Assembly: GCA_009835395.1 (NCBI GenBank)
Contig: VXXM01000042.1
Span: 1,333 to 64,909 of the forward strand
Direction: 5' to 3'
Source of the DNA: Acidimicrobiia bacterium
GTDB taxonomy: Bacteria > Actinomycetota > Acidimicrobiia > Acidimicrobiales > CATQHL01
DNA: 63,577 bases
Made by a program: the position numbers and the translations under genes. Under the pieces are notes generated by a model. That model saw only the letters and a list, made by a program, of their open reading frames with translations. It had not been told where the DNA came from and made no database searches. Below, piece by piece: positions 7,826-15,509 of the stretch. The first letter of the stretch is position 1. Each line of letters starts with the position of its first letter.

Positions 7826-9148
7826 GTGGCGGCCAGAACTGCAGGAGACGCTGAGAAGCCCTGGTGGTTGAGGGGCAACCACGGCCCCCTCCCCGACGAG
7901 ACCGAAGGCTTCGACCTGCCGGTCCGCGGCCGCATCCCGGAGGAGTTGCACGGCATGCTGATCCATGCCGGCCCCAACCCGCCCCGCGGCGACTCGCCGC
8001 ACTGGTTCCTGGGCGAGGGGATGCTGCACGGCCTGCTGCTGCGCGATGGGCGCGCCGTGCGCTACCGCAGCCGTTGGGTGCGCACGCCCCGCCTGATGGA
8101 GTTGAACGGCGATCACGACGATCCCGACCACTCGCCCGCCAACACGAACGTGGTGGTCCACGGAGGGCGCATCCTGGCCCTCGAGGAGCACCACCGCCCG
8201 TATGAGGTCACCTCCGACCTCGACACCGTCGGACCGGTCGACTTCGGCGGCGCGGTGCGCAACCTCACCGCACACCCCAAGATCTGCCCGCGCACCGGCG
8301 AGATGCTGGCGTTCGCCACCTCCGATGTCGAACCGCAGCTCGCCTACCTCCGCTTCGACAGCGACGGCACGCTCAGCGGAACCGCCATGATCGACCTGCC
8401 GCGGCCGGTGATGATGCACGACTTCGCGATCACGTCCGATCACGTGGTGTTCATGGACCTGCCGGTGGTGCGAGATCCCCAAGCCCCTGGCGGACTCCCC
8501 TACCGCTGGGATCCGGACCACGGCGCCCGCCTCGGCGTCATGGCCCGCGCCGGGGGTGAGGTGCAGTGGTTCGAGATCGACCCCTGCTACGTCTTCCACA
8601 CCGTAAATGCCTGCGAGATGTTCGGGCGCATCACCCTTGACGCCTGCCGCTACGACTCCGTCTGGGGCACGTCCTCGAACCGCTTCGACGTGCCCGCAAT
8701 GGTGCACCGCTGGAGGCTGGGGCTCGGCGACGGCTCGGTCCGGGAGGAGACCCTCTTCGACGTCCGCTGCGACTTCCCTCGCATCGATGAGCGACTCCTC
8801 GGGAGACCCAACCGCTACGCCTATGTGACCACGCTGGTGGACGAGGAGACCGGCAGCGTCTCCCACGGACACCGCGTGGTGCGGCTCGACCTGGTGGTCG
8901 GCACCAGCGAACACCACCACTTCGGTCCGTCCCGCTACGCCAGCGAGGCGGTGTTCGTGCCGCGTCACGAAGACGCCGAGGAGGACGACGGCTACGTGCT
9001 GACCGTCGTCTACGACGCCGAGCGGCACGGCAGTGAGGTGGTGGTCCTCGCCGCCAACGCCGTCGGTTCGGGGCCGCTGGCAACGGTCACCCTCCCCAAC
9101 CGGGTCCCTTACGGATTCCACTGCGCCTGGGTTCCGGCCGGCGTCTGA
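7826..9148 (+). CDS. Carotenoid oxygenase family protein
   Basis: This 440-residue non-haem iron dioxygenase of the RPE65/CCD family cleaves double bonds in carotenoids, apocarotenoids or related phenylpropanoids such as stilbenes and lignin dimers. The four iron-binding His are all visible: His150 (TAHPKI), His198 (MMHDF), His258 (YVFHTVNA) and His432 (YGFHCAW). The N-terminus has the usual GNHGPLPDET and G-x-L-I-H-A-G-P-N-P start of the propeller. The GTG at 7826 is used. No carotenoid synthesis genes are in the window, so aromatic or imported substrates are equally likely. Confidence 0.93.
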   Translation: MAARTAGDAEKPWWLRGNHGPLPDETEGFDLPVRGRIPEELHGMLIHAGPNPPRGDSPHWFLGEGMLHGLLLRDGRAVRYRSRWVRTPRLMELNGDHDDPDHSPANTNVVVHGGRILALEEHHRPYEVTSDLDTVGPVDFGGAVRNLTAHPKICPRTGEMLAFATSDVEPQLAYLRFDSDGTLSGTAMIDLPRPVMMHDFAITSDHVVFMDLPVVRDPQAPGGLPYRWDPDHGARLGVMARAGGEVQWFEIDPCYVFHTVNACEMFGRITLDACRYDSVWGTSSNRFDVPAMVHRWRLGLGDGSVREETLFDVRCDFPRIDERLLGRPNRYAYVTTLVDEETGSVSHGHRVVRLDLVVGTSEHHHFGPSRYASEAVFVPRHEDAEEDDGYVLTVVYDAERHGSEVVVLAANAVGSGPLATVTLPNRVPYGFHCAWVPAGV

Positions 9149-9202
9149 GCACCGCCGACGCTCGGTGCCGGAGCCTGCCCCGCCCGGAGACCTCCGCCGG
9201 GA

Positions 9203-9670
9203 CTAGTCGGCGGCCGACTCCGCGGCCAGAGCCTCCTTGCGGCGCTCGTAGTTCTCGAGCATCGCGATGAACCTGGCCGGGTTGTAGGCGTCCTCCTCGT
9301 AGCTCCACAGACCGTCGCCCGCGTACTTGAGCAGGGTGAGGTTGTGTTCCTGGTGGAGCGAGCCGTCGCCGGGGTCGGCCATGCGGTTCCACACCTGGCA
9401 CACCACCCAGCCCCGCTCCTCATCGATGATGTACCACTCGATGGGGAACGCGATCATCTCGTTGCCGGGCCACTCGCTCATGGTGGACTGGATCCAGTCG
9501 TAGATGGCCTCGCGCCCCTCCATGGCGCCGAAGTGGTGCTCGAGGTAGCTGGCGTCGGTGGTGAACTGGTTCGCCCACTCCCGCCAGTTGCCGCTTGCGG
9601 CGGCCCGCTGGGCGACCTCCCGGTAGTGGGCGAAGGCCTCCTCGATCTCGGCTCGGCTCCATCTGCCCAC
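9203..9670 (-). CDS. NTF2-like (SnoaL-type) protein
   Basis: This 155-residue protein has the cone-shaped NTF2-like fold. An N-terminal helix carries EEAFAHYREVAQRAAASGNW, followed by FTTDASYLEHHFGAMEGREAI, the family pattern for a polyketide cyclase, isomerase or bile-acid dehydratase-like pocket. The C-terminal beta strands include WVVCQVWNRMAD and NLTLLKYAGDGLW. The start is GTG at 9670, with AAGGAG 8 bp upstream; a longer reading has no ribosome site. It is convergent with the carotenoid oxygenase gene. Enzymatic activity is not provable from sequence. Confidence 0.8.
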   Translation of the reverse strand: MGRWSRAEIEEAFAHYREVAQRAAASGNWREWANQFTTDASYLEHHFGAMEGREAIYDWIQSTMSEWPGNEMIAFPIEWYIIDEERGWVVCQVWNRMADPGDGSLHQEHNLTLLKYAGDGLWSYEEDAYNPARFIAMLENYERRKEALAAESAAD

Positions 9671-9863
9671 AGTCGACGCTCCTTGCTGCCGTCCGGTTGG
9701 CGCCCGGATGGTAGTTCGAAGCACCGGCGGCGGGCGCAGATCGCCCGGAGGGAGCGCTGGACCCGGTTGCGTCACGCCGGCGCCGATCAATCTTCTCAAT
9801 CTTCACCTGCGCGACATTTTCGACCTCGGGGACATGTGGCAGACTCTCGCAAGGAGGCCGCCG

Positions 9864-10106
9864 ATGTCCGACCCGTCCGAGAAGCTGCTCGATGCGATGA
9901 GCCTGCTTGAGGAGTTGGCGCGAGAGGTCACCCCCGACGAGGCCGTCGACGAGATCGACGCCGCCACGCTGCAGTCCTTCTGGCGGGAGTGGCCGCACAC
10001 GGTGGGGTGGGCCGGAGCCCTCTGGCGGCGCCTCAATCAGGATCTCGACACTCCCTCACAGCCGGGGGACGGCAGCGGCTACGACGAGACCGGCGGCTCG
10101 GGTTGA
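9864..10106 (+). CDS. Small hypothetical protein
   Basis: I do not recognise this 80-residue acidic protein. It is mainly helical in its first 60 residues, with SEKLLDAMSLLEELAREV, a DE-rich turn, then TLQSFWREWPHTVGWAGALWRRL, and a disordered Gly/Asp-rich tail. The ATG at 9864 has AAGGAGG about 8 bp upstream. One base separates its stop from the CBS-domain gene, so the two are co-transcribed and probably functionally linked. Confidence 0.65.
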   Translation: MSDPSEKLLDAMSLLEELAREVTPDEAVDEIDAATLQSFWREWPHTVGWAGALWRRLNQDLDTPSQPGDGSGYDETGGSG

Positions 10107-10107
10107 T

Positions 10108-10488
10108 ATGGCTTCAGTGCGCCAGGTCATGAGCACCGAGGTGGTGACCCTGCCCGGCTCGACCCCGATGGTCGAGGCCGCCCGGCACATGGTGCGGCGC
10201 CACATCGGGTCGGTGCTCGTGCTGGACGGCGCGATGCTCAGCGGCATCCTCACCGAGCGCGACGTGCTGCGCGCCGCCGGCAAACCCACCGACATGGCCG
10301 CCGACCCGGTGTCGCGCTGGATGTCGCCCGAGCCCATCACCTGCTCCCCCGAGATCGACACCGAGGAGGCGGCGGAGATGATGCTCTCAGGCGGGTTCCG
10401 CCACCTCCCCGTGGTCGACAACACGGGCCTGTTGGGCATCGTGAGCCTGCGGGACGTCCTCAGCGCCCGAATCGGCCGCAAGGGCTGA
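10108..10488 (+). CDS. CBS-domain pair protein
   Basis: This 126-residue stand-alone Bateman module has two CBS domains: the first around VRQVMSTEVVTLPGSTPMVEA with GILTERDVLRA, the second around WMSPEPITCSPEIDTEEAAEM with LGIVSLRDVLSA. Such proteins bind adenine nucleotides or SAM and act as energy sensors or protein partners. No enzyme domain is attached. It is coupled to the preceding small gene by a 1-bp gap. Its partner protein is unknown; the small helical product is the natural candidate. Confidence 0.9.
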   Translation: MASVRQVMSTEVVTLPGSTPMVEAARHMVRRHIGSVLVLDGAMLSGILTERDVLRAAGKPTDMAADPVSRWMSPEPITCSPEIDTEEAAEMMLSGGFRHLPVVDNTGLLGIVSLRDVLSARIGRKG

Positions 10489-10647
10489 CCCCCGACACAA
10501 CCCCACACGCGCTCGCGACGACGCACGCCCCAACGCCACCGAGCCGGCTCACCCCGTCATCTCGGCGCCAAGCCGTCGTTCTGCGGAAGCTGGATCGCAC
10601 CCACCGGCAGCGAAGCGGGATCGTTTGCAGGATTGAGTCCGAACTCG

Positions 10648-10762
10648 CCGGAATGTGACGTCTCTTGTCGCCGGAAAGTGAAGTTCTAGGTTGCCGTAAA
10701 GTGAAGTTTGAAATCCCCGCAGAATGACGTTTAGAATGTCCGATAAATGGCGTATATCTGCC
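10648..10762. repeat. Five-unit direct repeat array with exact 23-bp period
   Basis: Cores begin at 10648, 10671, 10694, 10717 and 10740: CCGGAATGTGACGT, CCGGAAAGTGAAGT, CCGTAAAGTGAAGT, CCGCAGAATGACGT, CCGATAAATGGCGT. The spacing is exactly 23 bp throughout while the remaining 9 bp of each unit vary, so selection seems to act on core and phase. The stretch is much more AT-rich than the flanks and ends about 70 bp before the ATPase gene, in the 342-bp gap 10489-10830. It could be a protein-binding array controlling the ATPase-methylase operon, or the terminal repeats of a lost transposable element. The remainder of the gap shows nothing else I can name. Confidence 0.75.
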
Positions 10763-10830
10763 ATCGAGCGGATGCATTCGCGCACAGCGCGAGCACTTGG
10801 GCAAAGTAGGAAGACTTCGAAACGGGGAAC

Positions 10831-12099
10831 GTGCCAAACGACACCGGCTATCTGGCTCGCGTGGTTGACGAGGAGATCACCGAGGCGCTCGCCTCGGCGC
10901 CTGCTGTACTCATAGAGGGCCCGCGAGGCTGCGGCAAGACCTGGACAGGGCGGAGGTTCGCCGCCAGCGAGGTCGTGCTGGACGAGAGCGAGGCTCTGCG
11001 CATCGCCGCCGAGGTAGATCCGGCGTCCATTCTCGACGGACCCGAGCCGCGGCTACTCGATGAATGGCAACTCGTGCGCGGCATCTGGAACCAGATGCGC
11101 CACGCCTGCGATCGGCGCGGCGGGTTCGGGCACTTCCTTCTCACCGGGTCGCAGAATCCCCCGGACGACATCACGGAGCACTCTGGCGCGGGTCGGGTGG
11201 CGCGCGTGCGGATGAGGCCCATGTCTCTGTGGGAGTCCGGGGACTCCACCGGGGAGGTGTCCCTCGCCTCGCTGATGGCGGACGGCCGCTGCCGGGCTAC
11301 GGATACCAAGCAGACGATCAGCGACATCGCGGCTCTCATCTGTCGGGGCGGATGGCCCCGAATGATCGCAACGGCACCGCACGTCGCGCAGGCGCGCCTG
11401 CGGGACTACCTGGACGACATCACCCGCGTTGACATCGCCCGGGTATCGGGAATCAGGCGCAACCCCCTCCTGGTAGCGAGGCTTCTCGAGTCACTCGGCC
11501 GAAACGAGGCGACCAACGCCACAGTCGCGACGCTGCTTGCAGATATCTCCGATGAAGACGCCAGCCCGCCGGCTCGCTCCACGATTCACACGTACCTGGA
11601 CGAACTGGCCCGCATGTTCGTGATCGAGCCATTGCCGGCATGGTCGACTCATCTGAGGTCATCCGCCCGCCTTCGCAGGAGCTCGAAGCGATACTTCGCC
11701 GACCCTGCACTCGCAGTGGCCGCGCTGAGAGGATCGCCTGCGGCCGTCGGCGGAGATCTGGAGGCGATGGGTCTGCTGTTCGAGTCGATGGCGGTGCGCG
11801 ATCTCCGCATCTACGCCCAGTCACTCAGCGCGCGCCTCTACTACTACGGTGACGACAGCGGGTTGGAGGCAGATGCCATCATCGACGGCATCGACGGAAG
11901 ATGGGCGGCGGTGGAGATCAAGCTCGGCGGAGGGGCAGCCATCACCAAGGCAATGAAGTCACTTCGTGCCGTGCGCGAGCGAGTGGACACCGCACCGCGA
12001 GGCATGCCAGCTCGGCTGATCGTTGTGACCGCGTTCGGCCACGGCTACCAAACCGACGACGGGATCGCGGTGGTGCCCCTGACCGCCTTGAAGCCATGA
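10831..12099 (+). CDS. AAA-type ATPase, DUF4143 family
   Basis: This 422-residue P-loop ATPase is of the AAA_14/DUF4143 type. Walker A is GPRGCGKT (residues 30-37) and the Walker B-like segment is RLLDEWQL (about 74-81). LLTGSQ follows as the sensor, and the C-terminal DUF4143 part contains FESMAVRDLRIYAQSL and AVEIKLGGG. That last element (E-x-K after a D in LEADAIID) resembles a nuclease-fold core, as often noted in this family. The start is GTG at 10831. Its stop overlaps the methylase ATG (ATGA), an unusual direct coupling. Members are common in bacteria but poorly understood, and some sit in defence islands. Confidence 0.88.
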   Translation: MPNDTGYLARVVDEEITEALASAPAVLIEGPRGCGKTWTGRRFAASEVVLDESEALRIAAEVDPASILDGPEPRLLDEWQLVRGIWNQMRHACDRRGGFGHFLLTGSQNPPDDITEHSGAGRVARVRMRPMSLWESGDSTGEVSLASLMADGRCRATDTKQTISDIAALICRGGWPRMIATAPHVAQARLRDYLDDITRVDIARVSGIRRNPLLVARLLESLGRNEATNATVATLLADISDEDASPPARSTIHTYLDELARMFVIEPLPAWSTHLRSSARLRRSSKRYFADPALAVAALRGSPAAVGGDLEAMGLLFESMAVRDLRIYAQSLSARLYYYGDDSGLEADAIIDGIDGRWAAVEIKLGGGAAITKAMKSLRAVRERVDTAPRGMPARLIVVTAFGHGYQTDDGIAVVPLTALKP

Positions 12100-15035
12100 C
12101 AACTCAGTCGCCATTGGCTATCGAGACCGCTGGGCGCCACTATGCGTACCTCCGCACGAAGGTCTCCGCCGCAGCTGCCGCGAATGATGGCGTTCCTCTG
12201 GAAGATCACCTACGCGCGCCGGTCCAGGCTCTGGTGGAGTCCGTCGCAGAGGATCTGGGTTACCCGAAGCTGGTATTGGCCGGGGAGATTTCCGGCGCGG
12301 TTGCGGGCGCCCGGCCCGACTACACCGTGATGCGGGGTGGGCTCATCATTTGGCGTTCGTTGCTGTTCCCCGAGGCGAGCGACGCCGAGTTCGCCGATGC
12401 GTACGCCCAGACCATCACCTTCGGGTTGATCGCCGCCCGTGCCGCAGGCTCCGCGCTGACCGCCGGCAATAGTGTCGCTGGACGGGTGGCACAGGCGACA
12501 AGTGTGCTCGACGCCGATGTCGGCCTGATTCCCACCGCCCTCCGTGTCCTGTGCTCCGAGAGCGCCATCGGTCCCATCGAGCCGGCTGTGGAATCTCTCC
12601 TGTCATTGCTCGCCGCCACGGATCCGGCTCTCCTGAACGACGCTGGCGACTGGCTGTACTTCTACGAGGACTTCCTTGCCCAGTACGATCCCGACCTGCG
12701 CAAGGAATCGGGCTCGTATTACACACCTGCCGAGTTAGTGCAGTTCATGGTGCGGCTGGTTGACGAGGTGCTCAGAACGCGACTCGGCCAACCCTCCGGC
12801 TTCGCCGACGAGGCCGTCACGGTCATCGACCCTGCCGTCGGGACCGGCACCTTCCTGCGCCAGATCATCGACCGCATCGCCTCCACCGTCGAGGAACGCG
12901 ACGGCGCCGGCGCCGTGGCCGGTGCGCTGCGAGGTGCCGCAGAGCGGCTCGTCGGGTTCGAGTTGCAGACCGGTCCGTACAGCGTGGCCCAGTTCCGCAC
13001 CGGCGCGCGCTTCCGCCGCCACGGCGTGGACCGAGCGCCGCCCGTGCTGCTGGCGGACACGCTGGCCGACCCCTACACCGAGGAGGTCCGGCTGGGGTCG
13101 ATCTACGAGCCGATCAGCCGGGAGCGGCGAGCCGCCAACCACCTGAAGGCGACGACTCCCGTGACGGTCGCCATCGGTAACCCGCCGTACCGGGAGCGGG
13201 CCAAGGGACTTGGCGGCTGGGTGGAGAGCGGGAATCCCAACACCGATCTGTCGCCGATCTTGAACGATTGGAAACCGCCTACCGACTGGGAGGTCAGCGC
13301 ACATGTCAAGAACATGTCGAATCTCCTTGTCTACTTCTGGCGCTGGGCGACTTGGAAAGTCCTCGAGAACTCCCAGGTTGGACTGAGTGACCGCCTCGGT
13401 GTGGTGTGCTTCGTGACGACCGCACCGTGGTTGAGCGGCGATGGTTTCCAGAAGATGCGCGCCTGGCTACGCCAGCAGTGCTCGGAGATCTGGGTGGTCT
13501 CGCTGTCTCCCGAAGGCCACCAGCCAGACGTGAGAACCCGGATATTCCAAGGCGTGCAGCACGAGATCGCCGTCGTTTGTGCTGTGCGCTCGCCGCAAAC
13601 CGACGAGTTGCCAGCGGCGGTCCGATTTCAGGAAGTCGCGCCAGGTAGCCGTAGTGCGAAGTTCACGGAGTTGGACCGAATCAAGATCGCCAGCAAAGCG
13701 ACACAGCCGTGGATCGATTGTCCAAATGGCTGGCGAGAACCGTTCAAGCCAGCAGGCATGGCGATCTGGCGAAGTTGTCCGGCGATCCACGACCTGCTTC
13801 CGTGGTCCGCATCTGGAGTACTCGCCCAGCGCGGCTGGCCGACATCGGCGGACCCCAACACTCTCCAGCAACGTTGGGACGAACTTGTCGGTGAACTGAA
13901 CCGAGAGCGGAAACGGACTCTCTTCCAGAAAACCGATAGTCGGACGATCGACTGGAAATCCGCTGTCAACCTTCCCGGTTGTCCTCCCGAGAGGAGTGCG
14001 ACTCCGATAGCTCAAGAGAAGGGTCCGTGCCCGACTCCGATTCGACTTGGTCGGCGCTCCTTCGACCGACAGTGGATCATTCCTGACAAACGTGTTCTCG
14101 ACAGGCCTGCGCCGTCCTTATGGGAGACGTGGAGTGACCGGCAGGTCCATCTGACCTGCATCGAAGACGACCACCCCGACAACGGACCGGCGGTCACATT
14201 CACCCATTTGCTACCCGGCCTACACCACTATCACGGACGCGGCGGACGCGCGTTCCCGCTCTGGCGCGACAACTGCGCCACGACTGCAAACGTCGCACCC
14301 AAGTTGCTCGACCATCTTGGGAAGCTGTTCGGCACGGATGTTGCACCCGAAGACCTGCTCGCCTACGTCGCCGGCGTGTGCGCCCACCCCACCTACACCG
14401 CTTGGTTCAACGAGGTCTCACCCCACACACCGGGCATTCGAGTGCCCTTGACCGCCGACGGCGATTACTGGTCGATGGCGTCGGCATTCGGCCGACGCGT
14501 GATCTGGGCACACACCTTCGGAGAACGGTACGTCGACACCGACGATGGCCGCCCGCCGGGACGGATCCGCCTGTCTGGCGGTCCGAGGCTGCGTTCCGAA
14601 ACTGGCGCGGGGACCTACAACCGCACGCTCGACTACGACGCAGAGCAACAGGAACTCCGAATCGGCGACGGAGTCTTCAAGAACGTCTCACCGGAGGTCG
14701 ACGGGTACGAGGTCTCCGGCAAGAACGTAATCAGGACCTGGTTCAACTACCGCCGGTCCGGAACGGGCAACAGAGACCAGGATTCACTGGAGTCGATCAC
14801 GCCCGACGGCTGGCGTCCGGAATGGGACATCGAGCTTCTGGACATCCTCAATGCCCTCACCGCGCTCGTGGTTCTGGAGCCGGAGCAGGCAGAGCTGCTG
14901 GCGGCGATCATCGACGGGCCACAGATCACCGTGGAGGACCTCACGACGGCTGAGGTGCTACCGGTCCCGGCCGAGGCCAAGAAGGCGCCCAAGGTCGAGA
15001 AGAAAGCCACTCCGGCGCAGACGACCCTTGTCTGA
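12096..15035 (+). CDS. Type ISP-like DNA methylase with C-terminal specificity domain
   Basis: This 979-residue probable N6-adenine DNA methyltransferase has SAM motif I DPAVGTGTF at residues 245-253, catalytic NPPY at 362-365, and the upstream SYYTPAELVQFMV segment typical of these enzymes. The C-terminal third matches the type ISP specificity region (ISGKN-like GYEVSGKNVIRTWFNYR, then a helical end). There is no helicase domain. Relatives normally carry an N-terminal PD-(D/E)XK nuclease part; here the text jumps from RPDYTVMRGG (about residues 72-81) straight to WRSLLFPEASDAEFADAYAQ, so the E-x-K strand appears deleted in frame. The enzyme is probably a methylase without cleavage activity, coupled to the upstream ATPase. 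Confidence 0.85.
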   Translation: MTTQSPLAIETAGRHYAYLRTKVSAAAAANDGVPLEDHLRAPVQALVESVAEDLGYPKLVLAGEISGAVAGARPDYTVMRGGLIIWRSLLFPEASDAEFADAYAQTITFGLIAARAAGSALTAGNSVAGRVAQATSVLDADVGLIPTALRVLCSESAIGPIEPAVESLLSLLAATDPALLNDAGDWLYFYEDFLAQYDPDLRKESGSYYTPAELVQFMVRLVDEVLRTRLGQPSGFADEAVTVIDPAVGTGTFLRQIIDRIASTVEERDGAGAVAGALRGAAERLVGFELQTGPYSVAQFRTGARFRRHGVDRAPPVLLADTLADPYTEEVRLGSIYEPISRERRAANHLKATTPVTVAIGNPPYRERAKGLGGWVESGNPNTDLSPILNDWKPPTDWEVSAHVKNMSNLLVYFWRWATWKVLENSQVGLSDRLGVVCFVTTAPWLSGDGFQKMRAWLRQQCSEIWVVSLSPEGHQPDVRTRIFQGVQHEIAVVCAVRSPQTDELPAAVRFQEVAPGSRSAKFTELDRIKIASKATQPWIDCPNGWREPFKPAGMAIWRSCPAIHDLLPWSASGVLAQRGWPTSADPNTLQQRWDELVGELNRERKRTLFQKTDSRTIDWKSAVNLPGCPPERSATPIAQEKGPCPTPIRLGRRSFDRQWIIPDKRVLDRPAPSLWETWSDRQVHLTCIEDDHPDNGPAVTFTHLLPGLHHYHGRGGRAFPLWRDNCATTANVAPKLLDHLGKLFGTDVAPEDLLAYVAGVCAHPTYTAWFNEVSPHTPGIRVPLTADGDYWSMASAFGRRVIWAHTFGERYVDTDDGRPPGRIRLSGGPRLRSETGAGTYNRTLDYDAEQQELRIGDGVFKNVSPEVDGYEVSGKNVIRTWFNYRRSGTGNRDQDSLESITPDGWRPEWDIELLDILNALTALVVLEPEQAELLAAIIDGPQITVEDLTTAEVLPVPAEAKKAPKVEKKATPAQTTLV

Positions 15036-15046
15036 CGCGGCGAAGG

Positions 15047-15250
15047 TCAGGGCCCGAGCGCGCCGGGCGACCCTCCGGCCACATCCACCTCGTCCATGGC
15101 CAGGAACGATGACGCCGCACGGCTGCCGGTGGTCGTCTTGCCGCACCCCCTCGGGCCTTCGACGACGACTGCCGGCGAGAACGCCAGCACCTCCCGCAGC
15201 TTGCCGTCCAAGAGGCGGGGCGAGTACTCGGCGCGGCCCTCGACAGTCAC
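15047..15250 (-). pseudogene. Truncated DUF4143-type ATPase (N-terminal remnant)
   Basis: From a GTG at 15250 the minus strand encodes about 67 residues that match the start of the ATPase at 10831: YSPRLLDGKLREVLAFSPAV then VVEGPRGCGKTTTG. The match is lost soon after AMDEVD and the frame ends at 15047, so everything beyond the P-loop region is missing. Its tail faces the methylase stop only 11 bp away. This looks like a broken paralogue cut off when the methylase module or a deletion joined here. It is too short to be an active ATPase. Confidence 0.7.
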
Positions 15251-15263
15251 ACGAAATAGATAT

Positions 15264-15298
15264 CCCAATATTTTGGGTAACGAACACCCCAAATATTG
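15264..15298 (-). promoter_or_regulatory. Palindromic operator-like repeats before the broken ATPase
   Basis: CCCAATATTTTGGG (15264-15277) is a near-perfect palindrome, and a related half CCCAAATATTG follows at 15288-15298. They lie 14 bp upstream of the GTG of the truncated ATPase on the minus strand, in AT-rich DNA. The position suits an operator or promoter left behind with the gene remnant. Confidence 0.5.
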
Positions 15299-15366
15299 AC
15301 TGATGCCCAGACGACTTTCATCTGATCTTTGTTCCGGATTTGTTTCGAGAATATCCCGAACAAGTG

Positions 15367-15395
15367 TTGTCTCGTTGTTTCGGTGCTGCTAAACT
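15367..15395 (+). promoter_or_regulatory. Predicted sigma-70-type promoter for the HNH gene
   Basis: TTGTCT (15367-15372) and TAAACT (15390-15395) are separated by 17 bp and lie about 115 bp before the HNH start codon. The surrounding 15300-15420 is AT-rich compared with the window. The leader that follows has strong inverted repeats, so post-initiation control is possible. Confidence 0.45.
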
Positions 15396-15431
15396 GTTCA
15401 GTACCGGTTCATCGGTCTTCCTCGCAGAGGG

Positions 15432-15470
15432 GGTCGGTGGTTCCCCGACCGGCTTGTCGGCCCGGCCGAC
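15432..15470. promoter_or_regulatory. Inverted repeats in the HNH leader
   Basis: GGTCGG (15432-15437) pairs with CCGACC (15445-15450), and GTCGGCC-C-GGCCGAC (15456-15470) is a perfect 7-bp inverted repeat. Both use the same GTCGG word. They fall in the untranslated leader between the predicted promoter and the ATG at 15510 and may be protein-binding sites or RNA hairpins. Confidence 0.4.
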
Positions 15471-15509
15471 CTGAACCCGACGACGATGCGTTCCCCGGGG
15501 GAGCCACCG

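Noticed and set aside
10648..10762. CRISPR array
   Set aside because: Units are continuous 23-bp periods with degenerate cores and only 9 bp between them; no spacers and no cas genes.
11901..12095. Longer N-terminus for the methylase
   Set aside because: This part overlaps the ATPase gene in another frame; the ATGA junction at 12096 is the natural start.
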